From positions 372,001-436,000 of the forward strand of contig NZ_JAHCSH010000002.1 in NCBI RefSeq assembly GCF_018474005.1: 64,000 bases of DNA, given 5' to 3'. A program made the position numbers and the translations under genes. Positions 8,114 to 16,896 of the stretch are shown here, one piece after another; the stretch's first letter is position 1; each line of letters opens with the position of its first letter. Under the pieces are notes generated by a model, which did no database searches, was not told the DNA's origin, and worked only from the letters and a program-made list of their open reading frames with translations. This DNA is from Curvibacter sp. CHRR-16 (lineage in GTDB: Bacteria > Pseudomonadota > Gammaproteobacteria > Burkholderiales > Burkholderiaceae_C).

Positions 8114-9049
8114 TCAGGCTGTGGGTTTCCCGGCTCCAGGAGGTGGCCCTGACGGAGCCCACTTTTCGCGGTACTGCAACAGAAACAGCTGTGACGCATC
8201 AGCACCCATGCCCGCCTCACGTGCCGACCAATTGGTATCGTGCAAATCCATGTCTGCGTCGTACTCAACATGGCAGCCCAGCGGTGAGTTGAAATACCAA
8301 AACCAATTGCTCCCGAACTTATGCCGCCCAGGTCCCCAGAAGCTTTGGTAGCCCTTTTCGACAAAGCGCGAGCCTGCCAACATCACCTCGGTTGGCCCCC
8401 CCATGTGGAAGGTGAAGTGCTCGCATCCCTTCATGAAGGGTGGTGTCTGGATCATGAACAAAGTGTGGTGATCCAACGTACCTGCAGGACGCATAAAAGG
8501 CCCCACTCCGGTGAAGCGGTCGGTGCACACAAATCCCAGCCGTTGGTAAAAAGCCTCTGCTTTGGCTGCATCGGGAACGAAGTACACAACGTGCGAGAGT
8601 GAGCGAGGACGCGCTGGCATATCACTGACAACACCCAGTTGATTGACGCCGCGCTGAGGCTGTGCGCCAGGGGCATTGACCAGTTCGGCTGACAACGCAA
8701 TTTTTTTGCGCACGGTGACTTGAAACGCCAGCGCAAATCCCATGTCATCGTGGCAACGCACTACACCACCATCGCGGGTTACTGGACGATCACGGCGCAA
8801 CTCGGCCTCGATAGCATCAAGCGTGGCCACATCGGCCACGCCATAAACCGTCTCGCGCAGCATGTTGGCAGTGCCCAAGCCGGGGGGCAATGACGGATCA
8901 TCTTTGGCGCGAATAATGACCGCCGTGCCATCGAGCGCTTCAAAGCGCCCATCTCCAGCATCCGTCAGGCCATAGTCGCTCAGGTACTGCTGGCATGCAG
9001 CCAGATCATCTACGCCAAAAACCAAGGCGTCAGGTCCAATGATGTTCAT
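8114..9049 (-). CDS. VOC family protein, extradiol dioxygenase-like
   Basis: A 311-residue protein with two vicinal-oxygen-chelate modules, the size and layout of type I extradiol ring-cleavage dioxygenases. In the C-terminal module candidate metal ligands are the His of LSHVVYF, a His in DHHTLFM and the Glu of GCHVEYDADM. Extradiol enzymes cleave catechols next to the hydroxyls using Fe(II) or Mn(II). Placed beside an FAD hydroxylase and a C-C hydrolase, a meta-cleavage role is the simplest reading (inference). The ATG at 9049 is used because AAGGAAAAACT precedes it; the reading frame is open further upstream but would overlap the hydrolase gene heavily. Confidence 0.85.
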   Translation of the reverse strand: MNIIGPDALVFGVDDLAACQQYLSDYGLTDAGDGRFEALDGTAVIIRAKDDPSLPPGLGTANMLRETVYGVADVATLDAIEAELRRDRPVTRDGGVVRCHDDMGFALAFQVTVRKKIALSAELVNAPGAQPQRGVNQLGVVSDMPARPRSLSHVVYFVPDAAKAEAFYQRLGFVCTDRFTGVGPFMRPAGTLDHHTLFMIQTPPFMKGCEHFTFHMGGPTEVMLAGSRFVEKGYQSFWGPGRHKFGSNWFWYFNSPLGCHVEYDADMDLHDTNWSAREAGMGADASQLFLLQYREKWAPSGPPPGAGKPTA

Positions 9050-9083
9050 AGTTTTTCCTTGCAATAAATCTGATATCGATGCG

Positions 9084-10247
9084 TCAGGCCAATCGGCCAC
9101 CCAAGGTTTCGGCGACCCAATCTGCGATGTACTGACCTGCATTGATGCTGTTGTCGAAACTGGCGTGCTGGGATCCACCCTCGCGGTCGGTAAACACTTT
9201 GAGTTCACGCTTGGGGCTGTTCACCAGTTGTTCGTAGGTGCGCTCAGCCCACTTCAATGGAATCTGGCTGTCACGCGCACCGTGGGTCACGAGGAAAGGC
9301 ACGCGAATCTTCTCGACCACACCATCCAAATGCACGTCTTCAGCTATGCGCATGAAGTCCGCAATGTCTTTGGCACCCCAAACCCAGCACACATGGGCCC
9401 AGTAGTGCGGCACAGGAAAATCCCCTTCTTTCTCAAGGCGGCGCTTTTGCACATCACGCCAGTCGTGATTGGCCCCCCAAACCACACCGCAAGCAAAGCG
9501 CGGCTCCATCGCAACAGCACGTGGGCAGTAGTACCCACCCAGCGATACACCTTCCATGCCTATGCGTTGGGCATCGACGTCTGAACGTGATTCCAGCCAA
9601 TCCACGACACGACTCGCCCAGTGCTCGGCGTCATAACGGGCAGTCATGCCGTGCAGTCGCAAAGCTTCTCCAGTGCCGGGCTGATCCACGATGAGTGAGG
9701 ACACACCACGCTGTGCCAACCAGCCGGGCAGTCCGACCAAATACTTCATCTCCTTGGTCGAATCGAGTCCATTGACCTGCACCAGTAGTGGCGCACGTTG
9801 TCCCGGCTGCAACCCTATGGCTGGCAGATAGAGTGCGGATAGATGCTTGCCTTCATAGGGTATTTCGACCCGCAGCACTCGATCACCAAGCAAGCGTGAA
9901 CCTTCGAGAAACAGTGCCAACTCGCGCTCATAAAGGGAACGACGACCGGGTGAGTCGTGCGCCTGCAATCGCTCGGCGGTAATCAGATAGCCGCTGGCAC
10001 GACGCAACTTCTCACCCGCAGAGATCAAGCGACCACGATCCTTGTCCTGCGCAGCAAGTTCGCACAATTGGTCGGCCATCTTGACCCAGGTCTCTCGGAA
10101 AGCTTTGGTACCTGCTGCATCGGGTGCCTTAGCTGCCTCTTGTAGCGGTGCACACATGGCTTCTATTTCGCCAATCCGTGCACCCATTTCGATGGCCAGA
10201 TCGACCGAAAGATTCCAAACGTAGTTGGTTGGAAAGTACTTAAACAT
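9084..10247 (-). CDS. Alpha/beta hydrolase, FrsA/C-C-hydrolase-like
   Basis: A 387-residue hydrolase with a long helical N-terminal part (about 1-120) and an alpha/beta domain. The nucleophile elbow is GVSLGG with Ser235; the acid is probably Asp326 (THGARDSQIP) and the base His361 (QHASFD). The N-terminal helical extension plus this triad layout resembles the FrsA-like group that includes 2,6-dihydroxypseudooxynicotine hydrolase, which breaks an aryl-ketone C-C bond. It could therefore cleave a beta-diketone or side-chain ketone before or after ring opening (inference). ATG 10247 has GGAG upstream and lies 3 bases from the RND stop. Confidence 0.82.
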   Translation of the reverse strand: MFKYFPTNYVWNLSVDLAIEMGARIGEIEAMCAPLQEAAKAPDAAGTKAFRETWVKMADQLCELAAQDKDRGRLISAGEKLRRASGYLITAERLQAHDSPGRRSLYERELALFLEGSRLLGDRVLRVEIPYEGKHLSALYLPAIGLQPGQRAPLLVQVNGLDSTKEMKYLVGLPGWLAQRGVSSLIVDQPGTGEALRLHGMTARYDAEHWASRVVDWLESRSDVDAQRIGMEGVSLGGYYCPRAVAMEPRFACGVVWGANHDWRDVQKRRLEKEGDFPVPHYWAHVCWVWGAKDIADFMRIAEDVHLDGVVEKIRVPFLVTHGARDSQIPLKWAERTYEQLVNSPKRELKVFTDREGGSQHASFDNSINAGQYIADWVAETLGGRLA

Positions 10248-10250
10248 AGA

Positions 10251-12662
10251 TCACGTCTCCTTAAGGTCTTGAGATGCACGGGAATTCATTCCCTGCGTGT
10301 CAAAAGTGGGCTTCAACAAAAAGTGGGAAAGAGCCGGTATCAGAATCAAGGCACCCAGCATGTTCCAGAGGAACATGAACGCCAGCAGTAAGCCCATGTC
10401 GGCTTGGAACTTGATGGGACTGGCCAACCATGTGACAACACCCACGGACAACGTCACTCCTGTGAGCATGACCACCTTGCCGGTAAACAACAGTGCACGG
10501 TAATAAGCCTCGGACAAGGTCTTTCCCTCGCGCAGCTGCGCCAAGGTGACGGAGAGGATGTACAAGGCGTAGTCCACACCGATGCCAACACCCAATGCAA
10601 TCACAGGCAAGGTGGCAACCTTTACCCCCATGCCCAGCAGTACCATGAGCGCTTCTGCCAAAAAGGATGTCAGCACCAACGGCAGTACCGCCACCAATAC
10701 CGCGCGCCAAGAGCGGAATGTCACCAGGCATAGGAGCACAACAGCGCCATAAACCATGAACAACATGGTGTGCCACGCACCACGCACAACCATGTTGGTA
10801 GCGGCCTCAATGCCAGCAGAACCAGCCGCCAATAAGAAGCGGGCTTTATCGGAATTGTTCTGCTTGGCAAAGTCTTCAATATGCGCAACCACACGCGTCA
10901 AGGTATCGGCCTTGTGGTCGCGCAAAGAGACATACAGGGTCAGCAAGTTGCAACTGTCGTTGTAGAGACCTCTGGGTGCTCCTGCCGTAACGGTATTGAG
11001 CATGTCCTGATTGGGCACAAAGTCATACCAACGGGGATTGCCTTCATTCAAACCAGCAAGCACTCGCCGATTCAGAAGAGACAGGCTGTTGGTGCCTTCC
11101 ACCCCATCAATTTGCCGAAGCTCCCACTCCAATGCATCAATTTTTTTCAGTGCCTCGTAGTTTGAGCAATCGCCATCAGGGGTCTTGACCATCACTGCCA
11201 ACAGATCACTGCCCGCGCCGTACGCTTGGTTCATGAATGCCACATCCAAGTTGTAGCGACTCTGTGCACGCAACTCTGGGGCACCTGGGTCTAAATCACC
11301 GATCTTTAGCTGGGTACTCAATGCAAATCCCGCTAGGCCCAACACACCAGCCAGAGTCAGCGCTATGAATGCCCAAGGACGCTGGGTGAATCGATCCAGA
11401 AAAATCCACAGTGAGTGCTTATTCGCGCCCACTTGCTCAGCCATCTCTGCCCGCAAGCTGCGTTTGGCTGCCGCTGCACTGACCCCCGTGTAGGAGAGCA
11501 GGATTGGCAAAAGAATCAGATTGGTGAAGATCAGAACCGCTACGCCAATTGAAGCGGCAATAGCCAATTCACGGATTACCTGGATGTCTATTACCAGCAG
11601 TACCGCAAAACCCACAACATCGGCCAATAACGCGGTAAGCCCCGCCAGAAAAAGACGCCGGAAAGTCAAACGCGCAGCCACCAGCTTGTGCATACCGCGC
11701 CCAATGTCTTGCATGATCCCATTCATCTTCTGTGCGCCATGGCTCATGCCAATAGCAAACACCAGAAAAGGAACCAGCATCGAATAAGGATCCAGTGCGA
11801 AGCCCAAGGTAGGTAGCAAACCTAGCTGCCAAATAACAGCAATCAAGGATGCCAGCACAACCAACGCCGTAGACCGCACGCAGCGCGTGTACCAGTAGAC
11901 CATGGCCGTTGCAATCGCTACTGCCAAGGCAAAGAACACCAACACAGCACGCACACCCGCAATCAGATCACCCACGATCTTGGCAAAGCCTGTGATGTGG
12001 ATAGACACCCCTTGGGCTTCGTATTTGCTGCGCAAGGCTTCGAGCCGTTGTGTAAAGGCCGCGTAGTCCAGTGCTGTGTCGGGGGTATTTTGTGAAAGCA
12101 GCGGTACAAAGATGATGCTCGACTTGGCATCGCGTGCGACCAACTGCCCCAATTCGCCCGATCGTTCAATATTGGCAGCCAAAAGCTGCAAACTGCGCGC
12201 CGAACCATCATAGCCCTCAGGTATGACTGGCCCACCTTCCAACCCCTCCTCGGTCACCCCTACCCAACGGGTTGTAGGTGTCCAAAGGGATTTCATGCGC
12301 GCCCGGTCTACACCTGGTAGCAAAAATACTTCTTCACTCAACCGGCGCAGGGTATCGAGGTATGCGCGGTCATAAATGCTTCCCTCAGGCTTGGCCACCG
12401 CTATGCGTATGGCATTGCCCAAACCACTGAGTTCGCGTTGATACGCAAGGAAGTTCTGGATATACGGGTGCGCCGTTGGAATGGTTTTTTCAAAGCTCGC
12501 TTGCAAACGCAGCTTGCTGGCTTGCCATCCCAGTACGGCCGTAACCAGCATGCATAGCGCAATGACCCACCAACGGTGGTTAAACAACAAGCGCTCAACC
12601 CACGAACCTGAACGCGTGTCAAAGGACGCCATATCGCCAATGGGGGATATGTTGGTTTTCAT
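10251..12662 (-). CDS. RND superfamily transporter, MMPL/HAE2-like
   Basis: An 803-residue transporter with the tandem MMPL layout: one helix near residues 30-50, a large periplasmic loop, five or six helices, then the same again. The second half carries VIALGVGIGVDYALYILS, the family's fourth-helix motif. RND/MMPL proteins of this kind in catabolic clusters are thought to move hydrophobic compounds or lipids; they lack the classic HAE1 partners. Start ATG 12662 overlaps the preceding stop (ATGA) and has AAGGAG. With the three upstream genes it forms the DUF1302-DUF1329-Ycf48-RND set. Direction of transport is not known. Confidence 0.88.
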   Translation of the reverse strand: MKTNISPIGDMASFDTRSGSWVERLLFNHRWWVIALCMLVTAVLGWQASKLRLQASFEKTIPTAHPYIQNFLAYQRELSGLGNAIRIAVAKPEGSIYDRAYLDTLRRLSEEVFLLPGVDRARMKSLWTPTTRWVGVTEEGLEGGPVIPEGYDGSARSLQLLAANIERSGELGQLVARDAKSSIIFVPLLSQNTPDTALDYAAFTQRLEALRSKYEAQGVSIHITGFAKIVGDLIAGVRAVLVFFALAVAIATAMVYWYTRCVRSTALVVLASLIAVIWQLGLLPTLGFALDPYSMLVPFLVFAIGMSHGAQKMNGIMQDIGRGMHKLVAARLTFRRLFLAGLTALLADVVGFAVLLVIDIQVIRELAIAASIGVAVLIFTNLILLPILLSYTGVSAAAAKRSLRAEMAEQVGANKHSLWIFLDRFTQRPWAFIALTLAGVLGLAGFALSTQLKIGDLDPGAPELRAQSRYNLDVAFMNQAYGAGSDLLAVMVKTPDGDCSNYEALKKIDALEWELRQIDGVEGTNSLSLLNRRVLAGLNEGNPRWYDFVPNQDMLNTVTAGAPRGLYNDSCNLLTLYVSLRDHKADTLTRVVAHIEDFAKQNNSDKARFLLAAGSAGIEAATNMVVRGAWHTMLFMVYGAVVLLCLVTFRSWRAVLVAVLPLVLTSFLAEALMVLLGMGVKVATLPVIALGVGIGVDYALYILSVTLAQLREGKTLSEAYYRALLFTGKVVMLTGVTLSVGVVTWLASPIKFQADMGLLLAFMFLWNMLGALILIPALSHFLLKPTFDTQGMNSRASQDLKET

Positions 12663-13732
12663 GGTTGCGCTCCTTGAACCTGCGCAAACGCTGGCACAGG
12701 TACGACACCAGCGACACCCACGGCGAGCCATTGATCATTGGTCAACGGCAATATCCCTGCGGGTGTCGGTAGCGGCGTTGTATTGACTGGGGTGACACGT
12801 TGCCCCTGCAAACGCAACATTTGCCCTGCTTGCGTCGCCAACACAATGTCACCTGCAGGTGTCTGTGCACTGGCCAAGATGGAGGCGGCATTCGGCGTGG
12901 GAATTGCAACCCAGCGTCTACCAGCATCCGATGATTGCCACACGTTGCCACGCAATCCGACAAGGGTTAAGCGACCTCCAGGTTGCAGTTCTGCCGAAAA
13001 CCAACTCCCGCGGTATGGCGATGGCATGGAGTGAAAAGTCTTCCCGCCATCATCGGATTGGGCCAACAAGCCTTGCTCACCGGCCAACAAAACGCTTTGA
13101 TCCTGACGGCGTGCCACATACCAATGCATGCCACGAGGGTTGGGCAAACGCCCCATCCAAGACTGCCAAGTTGCACCACCATCTGGGCTGTAAAAGGCCA
13201 AACCGTATGCCCCCACAGCCAACAAATGGCGTGCATCCCATAACAGAACATCGAGAAATGGTTTATCTGGCCCATCTGCTGCCAACCGTGCTGCCTCGGT
13301 ACGCTGCGCATCGTTGACAGCATCGCGCAAAGCAATGGCTGACAACTGCGTTCCATTAAGGCGCACCTGCCAATTACGGCCTCCATCTTGAGTCGTCAGT
13401 ACAGTACCGCCATGGCCCACAGCGACACCATGCTCGGCGTCTGCAAAACGCACCATGGTCAGGCTAACGCTCACAGGGCAAGGCATCTGCCTCCAAGTCT
13501 TACCCTGATCCTCACTACGCACGATGACACCGCGCTCGCCCACAGCCACAATGCCCTGACCTGCATGGGCCAGTGCCAATAGAACGGAGCGCTCTGCCTG
13601 ACGCACCAACAAAGCTGGACGTTGCAAAGCATCGCCCACTGGCGTCGCATCAGCACTGGAGATAGCCACTGCACAAGCGGCAGCTACCAGCATCGATGCG
13701 ACTCCCTGAATACGCACTGGACAATGAATCAC
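12659..13732 (-). CDS. Ycf48/Hcf136-like beta-propeller protein, exported
   Basis: A 357-residue protein with an N-terminal signal sequence (hydrophobic core ASMLVAAACAVAISSA) and repeated BNR-type modules, for example VRSEDQGKTWRQM, TTQDGGRNWQVR, YSPDGGATWQSW, QSDDGGKTFHSM and QSSDAGRRWVAI. These form a photosystem II assembly-factor-like beta-propeller (Ycf48). In non-photosynthetic proteobacteria such proteins occur beside RND and DUF1302/DUF1329 genes and have no proven role; a periplasmic scaffold for the transporter is plausible (inference). The start is GTG at 13732, overlapping the preceding TGA as GTGA, so translation is probably coupled. Confidence 0.85.
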   Translation of the reverse strand: MIHCPVRIQGVASMLVAAACAVAISSADATPVGDALQRPALLVRQAERSVLLALAHAGQGIVAVGERGVIVRSEDQGKTWRQMPCPVSVSLTMVRFADAEHGVAVGHGGTVLTTQDGGRNWQVRLNGTQLSAIALRDAVNDAQRTEAARLAADGPDKPFLDVLLWDARHLLAVGAYGLAFYSPDGGATWQSWMGRLPNPRGMHWYVARRQDQSVLLAGEQGLLAQSDDGGKTFHSMPSPYRGSWFSAELQPGGRLTLVGLRGNVWQSSDAGRRWVAIPTPNAASILASAQTPAGDIVLATQAGQMLRLQGQRVTPVNTTPLPTPAGILPLTNDQWLAVGVAGVVPVPAFAQVQGAQP

Positions 13733-15078
13733 CGTACCCCCTGCCCTGCCATGGCATCTGGCGTAAAGAAGCTGTCCGGACGGCGCGGTACGATTTTGTA
13801 GTGCAACTCACGTTCATTGACCACACCACTGGCATACCAAGCACCAGAGAGCAAGTCGTTGAACCCCCACTGCTGTTGCGGGGTAGTAGCAGGAAGGTCA
13901 GGCATAACAACCGGATGTGACCAAATCGTTTTCCAGAGTTGCCCATTGGCATCCCAACGATCACCCAATACAGCGACCCACGTGTCTTCATCCACGTAAT
14001 AGCGACTCTTAGGCGCTTGGTGGCGTTGGCCACTCTTGAGTACAGCCTCTATCACCCAGACACGATGCAGTTCCCAGCGAACATGGTCGGGATTCAAGTG
14101 ATTGGGCAGCAGGACATCGGAATCTTTAAGCGGCGTATACAAGCGATTGCTGTTGTAAGGAATCAGCATTTCGCGTTTGCCCACGATCTTCCAATCAAAA
14201 CGATCCCCACGGCCTGAGAACACATCGATTTCATCGAAACTGGCAACCCCGCTGGTGGCAGGAGCTGGCGTATCGCAACAGGCATTGGGCAATTTACGCA
14301 CCCGGCGTTGGCCTGTGAGATAGACCCACACACTGGTTTTATCTGGGTCTAGGTTCTGACGACCAGTAATGGCTTCTCCAGCGCGCACTGGTGGCCCACT
14401 GTTGACCAAACGGATCATCCAACTTTCGCCAGAAAATTTGTCTGCCTGTCCGTTGGCGTAATACGGCATTTGGAAATCACCAATGCCTTGCACAGACAAC
14501 ACCACCTGCCCATTGCCTGTTCCCATGTAGCCACGGAAATCGGTTTGCCAAGCTTCACCGCGCCAGTGCAGTTCGTTGTTCATCAAGACCTCTCGACCAG
14601 TCTTGGGTATGGGAAATGGAATACCGCCAAAAGCCCCTTTGACCAACTCACCATCTAGCGATGCACTCGTCGCATTCTTGAAGGTGTTGTCATATACCCA
14701 TTGCGGTGCAGCGGCAGTGCGGTAGGTCTTGTAAACGTCGACGCGATAACTGTTGGGGTATTTTTTTAGCAGCGCTTGCGTTCCATCCGTTAACTTATCC
14801 GCGTACTGCGCCATGTTGGCCGCAGTGATGCTGTACAAGGGCTTTTCATTGGCAAATGGATCCAGACGACGTCCCCCATTTTTAAAACCCGCAATGGGTG
14901 TTGTATAGCCACCTGTCCACGCAGGGATAGAGCCATCTTTATTTCCGGCACGCTCAGCACCAAAGGGGGTTAACTCACTCTTAAGGCGCGCAGCTTCATC
15001 CGCTGTAACGCCAGCCGATGCAGTGCCAGCTGCACACATCAACGAAATGCATGCCCATACGATTTGGTTTTTTTTCAT
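13729..15078 (-). CDS. DUF1329 domain-containing exported protein
   Basis: A 449-residue protein with a clean signal peptide (MKKNQIVWACISLMCAAG...SA) and the DUF1329 body, recognisable from GNKDGSIPAWTGGY near the mature N-terminus and from IPYNSNRLYTPLKDSDVL. The fold is related to outer-membrane lipoprotein-sorting proteins of the LolA/LolB type, which bind lipids. It is almost always paired with DUF1302 and may ferry a hydrophobic substrate across the periplasm (family knowledge plus inference). ATG 15078 is preferred: AGGAG lies 6 bases upstream and it exposes the signal peptide. An upstream TTG overlapping the DUF1302 stop is the alternative. Confidence 0.87.
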   Translation of the reverse strand: MKKNQIVWACISLMCAAGTASAGVTADEAARLKSELTPFGAERAGNKDGSIPAWTGGYTTPIAGFKNGGRRLDPFANEKPLYSITAANMAQYADKLTDGTQALLKKYPNSYRVDVYKTYRTAAAPQWVYDNTFKNATSASLDGELVKGAFGGIPFPIPKTGREVLMNNELHWRGEAWQTDFRGYMGTGNGQVVLSVQGIGDFQMPYYANGQADKFSGESWMIRLVNSGPPVRAGEAITGRQNLDPDKTSVWVYLTGQRRVRKLPNACCDTPAPATSGVASFDEIDVFSGRGDRFDWKIVGKREMLIPYNSNRLYTPLKDSDVLLPNHLNPDHVRWELHRVWVIEAVLKSGQRHQAPKSRYYVDEDTWVAVLGDRWDANGQLWKTIWSHPVVMPDLPATTPQQQWGFNDLLSGAWYASGVVNERELHYKIVPRRPDSFFTPDAMAGQGVR

Positions 15079-15092
15079 ATATCGCTCCTGAT

Positions 15093-16736
15093 TCAAAAGG
15101 TGGTGTTCACTGAGAACGTGAGGTAGTTGCGATCTTTGAGGGCTTGGAGGTACTGCACGTCGTTATTGGCATCCAAGGTGGTACCGGACGCGCCAAGGAA
15201 CTGCACATAGTTCGCAGAGAAATTCCACTTCCCGAGATACGTACCAGCCAGGCCTAGCGTCAAATCTCCGCCCTTATCAACACCGAACGCTGGGCCCACG
15301 GCAGAAGAGCGACCTCTGGTGTAGCCCACACCTATCGAAGGCGTGAGATCCAGACCAGGCTTTACTTGGCGGTAAGTAGGGGCATACACCATGCGCACAG
15401 CCCATGCAGACTCATCTGAATTGGGGTTCAGCATCGATTCGTTTTGGGTCACGCTTAACCGCTTATTCCAAGCCAGCTCCCCAATAAAAGATGCTTCGCG
15501 CGATATGAAAGAAGGCCCTAAAGAAGCAATCCAAGAAACCTGCGCATGGCCAGTTCGTCCCACTGCATACCCTGGGTTATCGGTATTGTTTAAACCCACG
15601 TTGGAACCTGAGGTAGTGTTGATCGTCTGCCCTGAGCTGGCCAAGGGTGCGTTATCCCGAACAGAGACCTCACCGGCCCAGCCCCACTCAGCAACCGACT
15701 TGGAGAAACTGGCACCATAGGCACGTATGCCTTCGTGATAAACCCAGCGATATGAAGTGGGTGCAGGCGATAGCGTGGTGTAGATATTGCTGGGAGTGGT
15801 GGCGTGATAGCGTGTCGCGTAGAAACCGAAGTCGGTATCAATCGATGCAGCACGCCAGCGCAGTTGGATACCCCCCTGCCCATCGCTGCTTGGATTGAGA
15901 TCATCGCGCTTTGTGAAAGCCGATGAACCTGCAGAAATACGCTCAGCCCCCAAACCCATGGTATCTAGGCTCGATAAATATGCCCCTACCGGAATGAGCC
16001 GACTTTTTTCCCATTCATAGCCTACATACATGCCCACAGACACATCCGAAGACAACTGCATCTGCCCCGAAAGTTTGCCTGTAGGACGTGCAATTTCCTT
16101 GAACGTTGAATTGGGAACGGACAGAAGCTTGATCAAATCCAATGGAGCTTGTCCTCCGGCAATCCCGTTGACCCCAAAGAACAGACTCTCCCCCCACAAC
16201 AGGGTATGCCGTCCCAATCGGACAGAGGTCGGCTTATCCCCCACGTCAAAATTGCTGTAAACAAACGCATCCAACAACTCCGCGTCATTGCCCATGAGGC
16301 GGCGTGTCTCAGACGGAAATTCGTTGCTGGGAGTGTGGTTGGAGGTAGCGCTGGTGTTGTTATTGCCGCGCATATAAACACTGTCATACCAAGCGGCACC
16401 ACTGATTCGCGCCCCATAGCTTGGCCCCGTCAAATCCAACTCTGTAAACAGATCTACTCGGTTGGACACGATGCCTCGATCAAAGTTGTTGTCACCGTCG
16501 TTTTGATTCAAGGTTCCCGATCCACTGGATAGCTCAGAACTGGCTGAATCCAAGCGACTCATCACGCTGTACTTGACCGTGTTGTCCCAACGCAGCTTCC
16601 AGTCAGGATTGCCAACATCTATCTCCATTGCATGAACTGAATGAGCCTCCAGCAGAGCTAGCGCTGCAATCGATACAGCGTGACGGCGTAGCAGCACATG
16701 CGCAGGGTTTGAGCCTGCACGCACATCATTTCTCAT
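15093..16736 (-). CDS. DUF1302 outer-membrane protein (porin-like)
   Basis: A 547-residue protein with an N-terminal export signal (hydrophobic AVSIAALALLEAHSVHA) and long alternating beta-strand sequence ending in NTTF, a C-terminal aromatic residue typical of outer-membrane barrels. Segments such as WDNTVKYSVMSRL and NFDRGIVSNRVDLFTEL match DUF1302. These proteins are inferred to let hydrophobic substrates through the outer membrane in steroid, terpene and aromatic pathways. It is the first gene of the catabolic operon, read away from a NodD-type LysR gene, so the operon promoter should lie in the 160-base gap between them. The basic N-terminus MRNDVRAG...HVLLRRHAV is somewhat long for a signal peptide. 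Confidence 0.87.
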   Translation of the reverse strand: MRNDVRAGSNPAHVLLRRHAVSIAALALLEAHSVHAMEIDVGNPDWKLRWDNTVKYSVMSRLDSASSELSSGSGTLNQNDGDNNFDRGIVSNRVDLFTELDLTGPSYGARISGAAWYDSVYMRGNNNTSATSNHTPSNEFPSETRRLMGNDAELLDAFVYSNFDVGDKPTSVRLGRHTLLWGESLFFGVNGIAGGQAPLDLIKLLSVPNSTFKEIARPTGKLSGQMQLSSDVSVGMYVGYEWEKSRLIPVGAYLSSLDTMGLGAERISAGSSAFTKRDDLNPSSDGQGGIQLRWRAASIDTDFGFYATRYHATTPSNIYTTLSPAPTSYRWVYHEGIRAYGASFSKSVAEWGWAGEVSVRDNAPLASSGQTINTTSGSNVGLNNTDNPGYAVGRTGHAQVSWIASLGPSFISREASFIGELAWNKRLSVTQNESMLNPNSDESAWAVRMVYAPTYRQVKPGLDLTPSIGVGYTRGRSSAVGPAFGVDKGGDLTLGLAGTYLGKWNFSANYVQFLGASGTTLDANNDVQYLQALKDRNYLTFSVNTTF

Positions 16737-16763
16737 GGTTTGTCTCCGTTGTCTTTTTGAAAT

Positions 16764-16797
16764 CTATCCGGGAGGATGTGGGTATCTCTTCGGATAG
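16764..16797. promoter_or_regulatory. Candidate LysR operator upstream of the catabolic operon
   Basis: The divergent gap holds CTATCC (16764-16769) and its inverse GGATAG (16792-16797), and the right arm itself is part of a smaller dyad TATC-N6-GATA (16783-16796). LysR regulators bind such paired dyads between divergent genes. Its position 30-60 bases before the DUF1302 start fits control of the operon by the neighbouring NodD-type regulator. Confidence 0.4.
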
Positions 16798-16896
16798 GAC
16801 GCAACTGTAGGCAGCGCGTTTTCATTCGAGAAATGGATTCTTTGGATGCTTGACATCGGTCAAGCCAATATCAGTGGTAACCCGCAAAGACAACGC

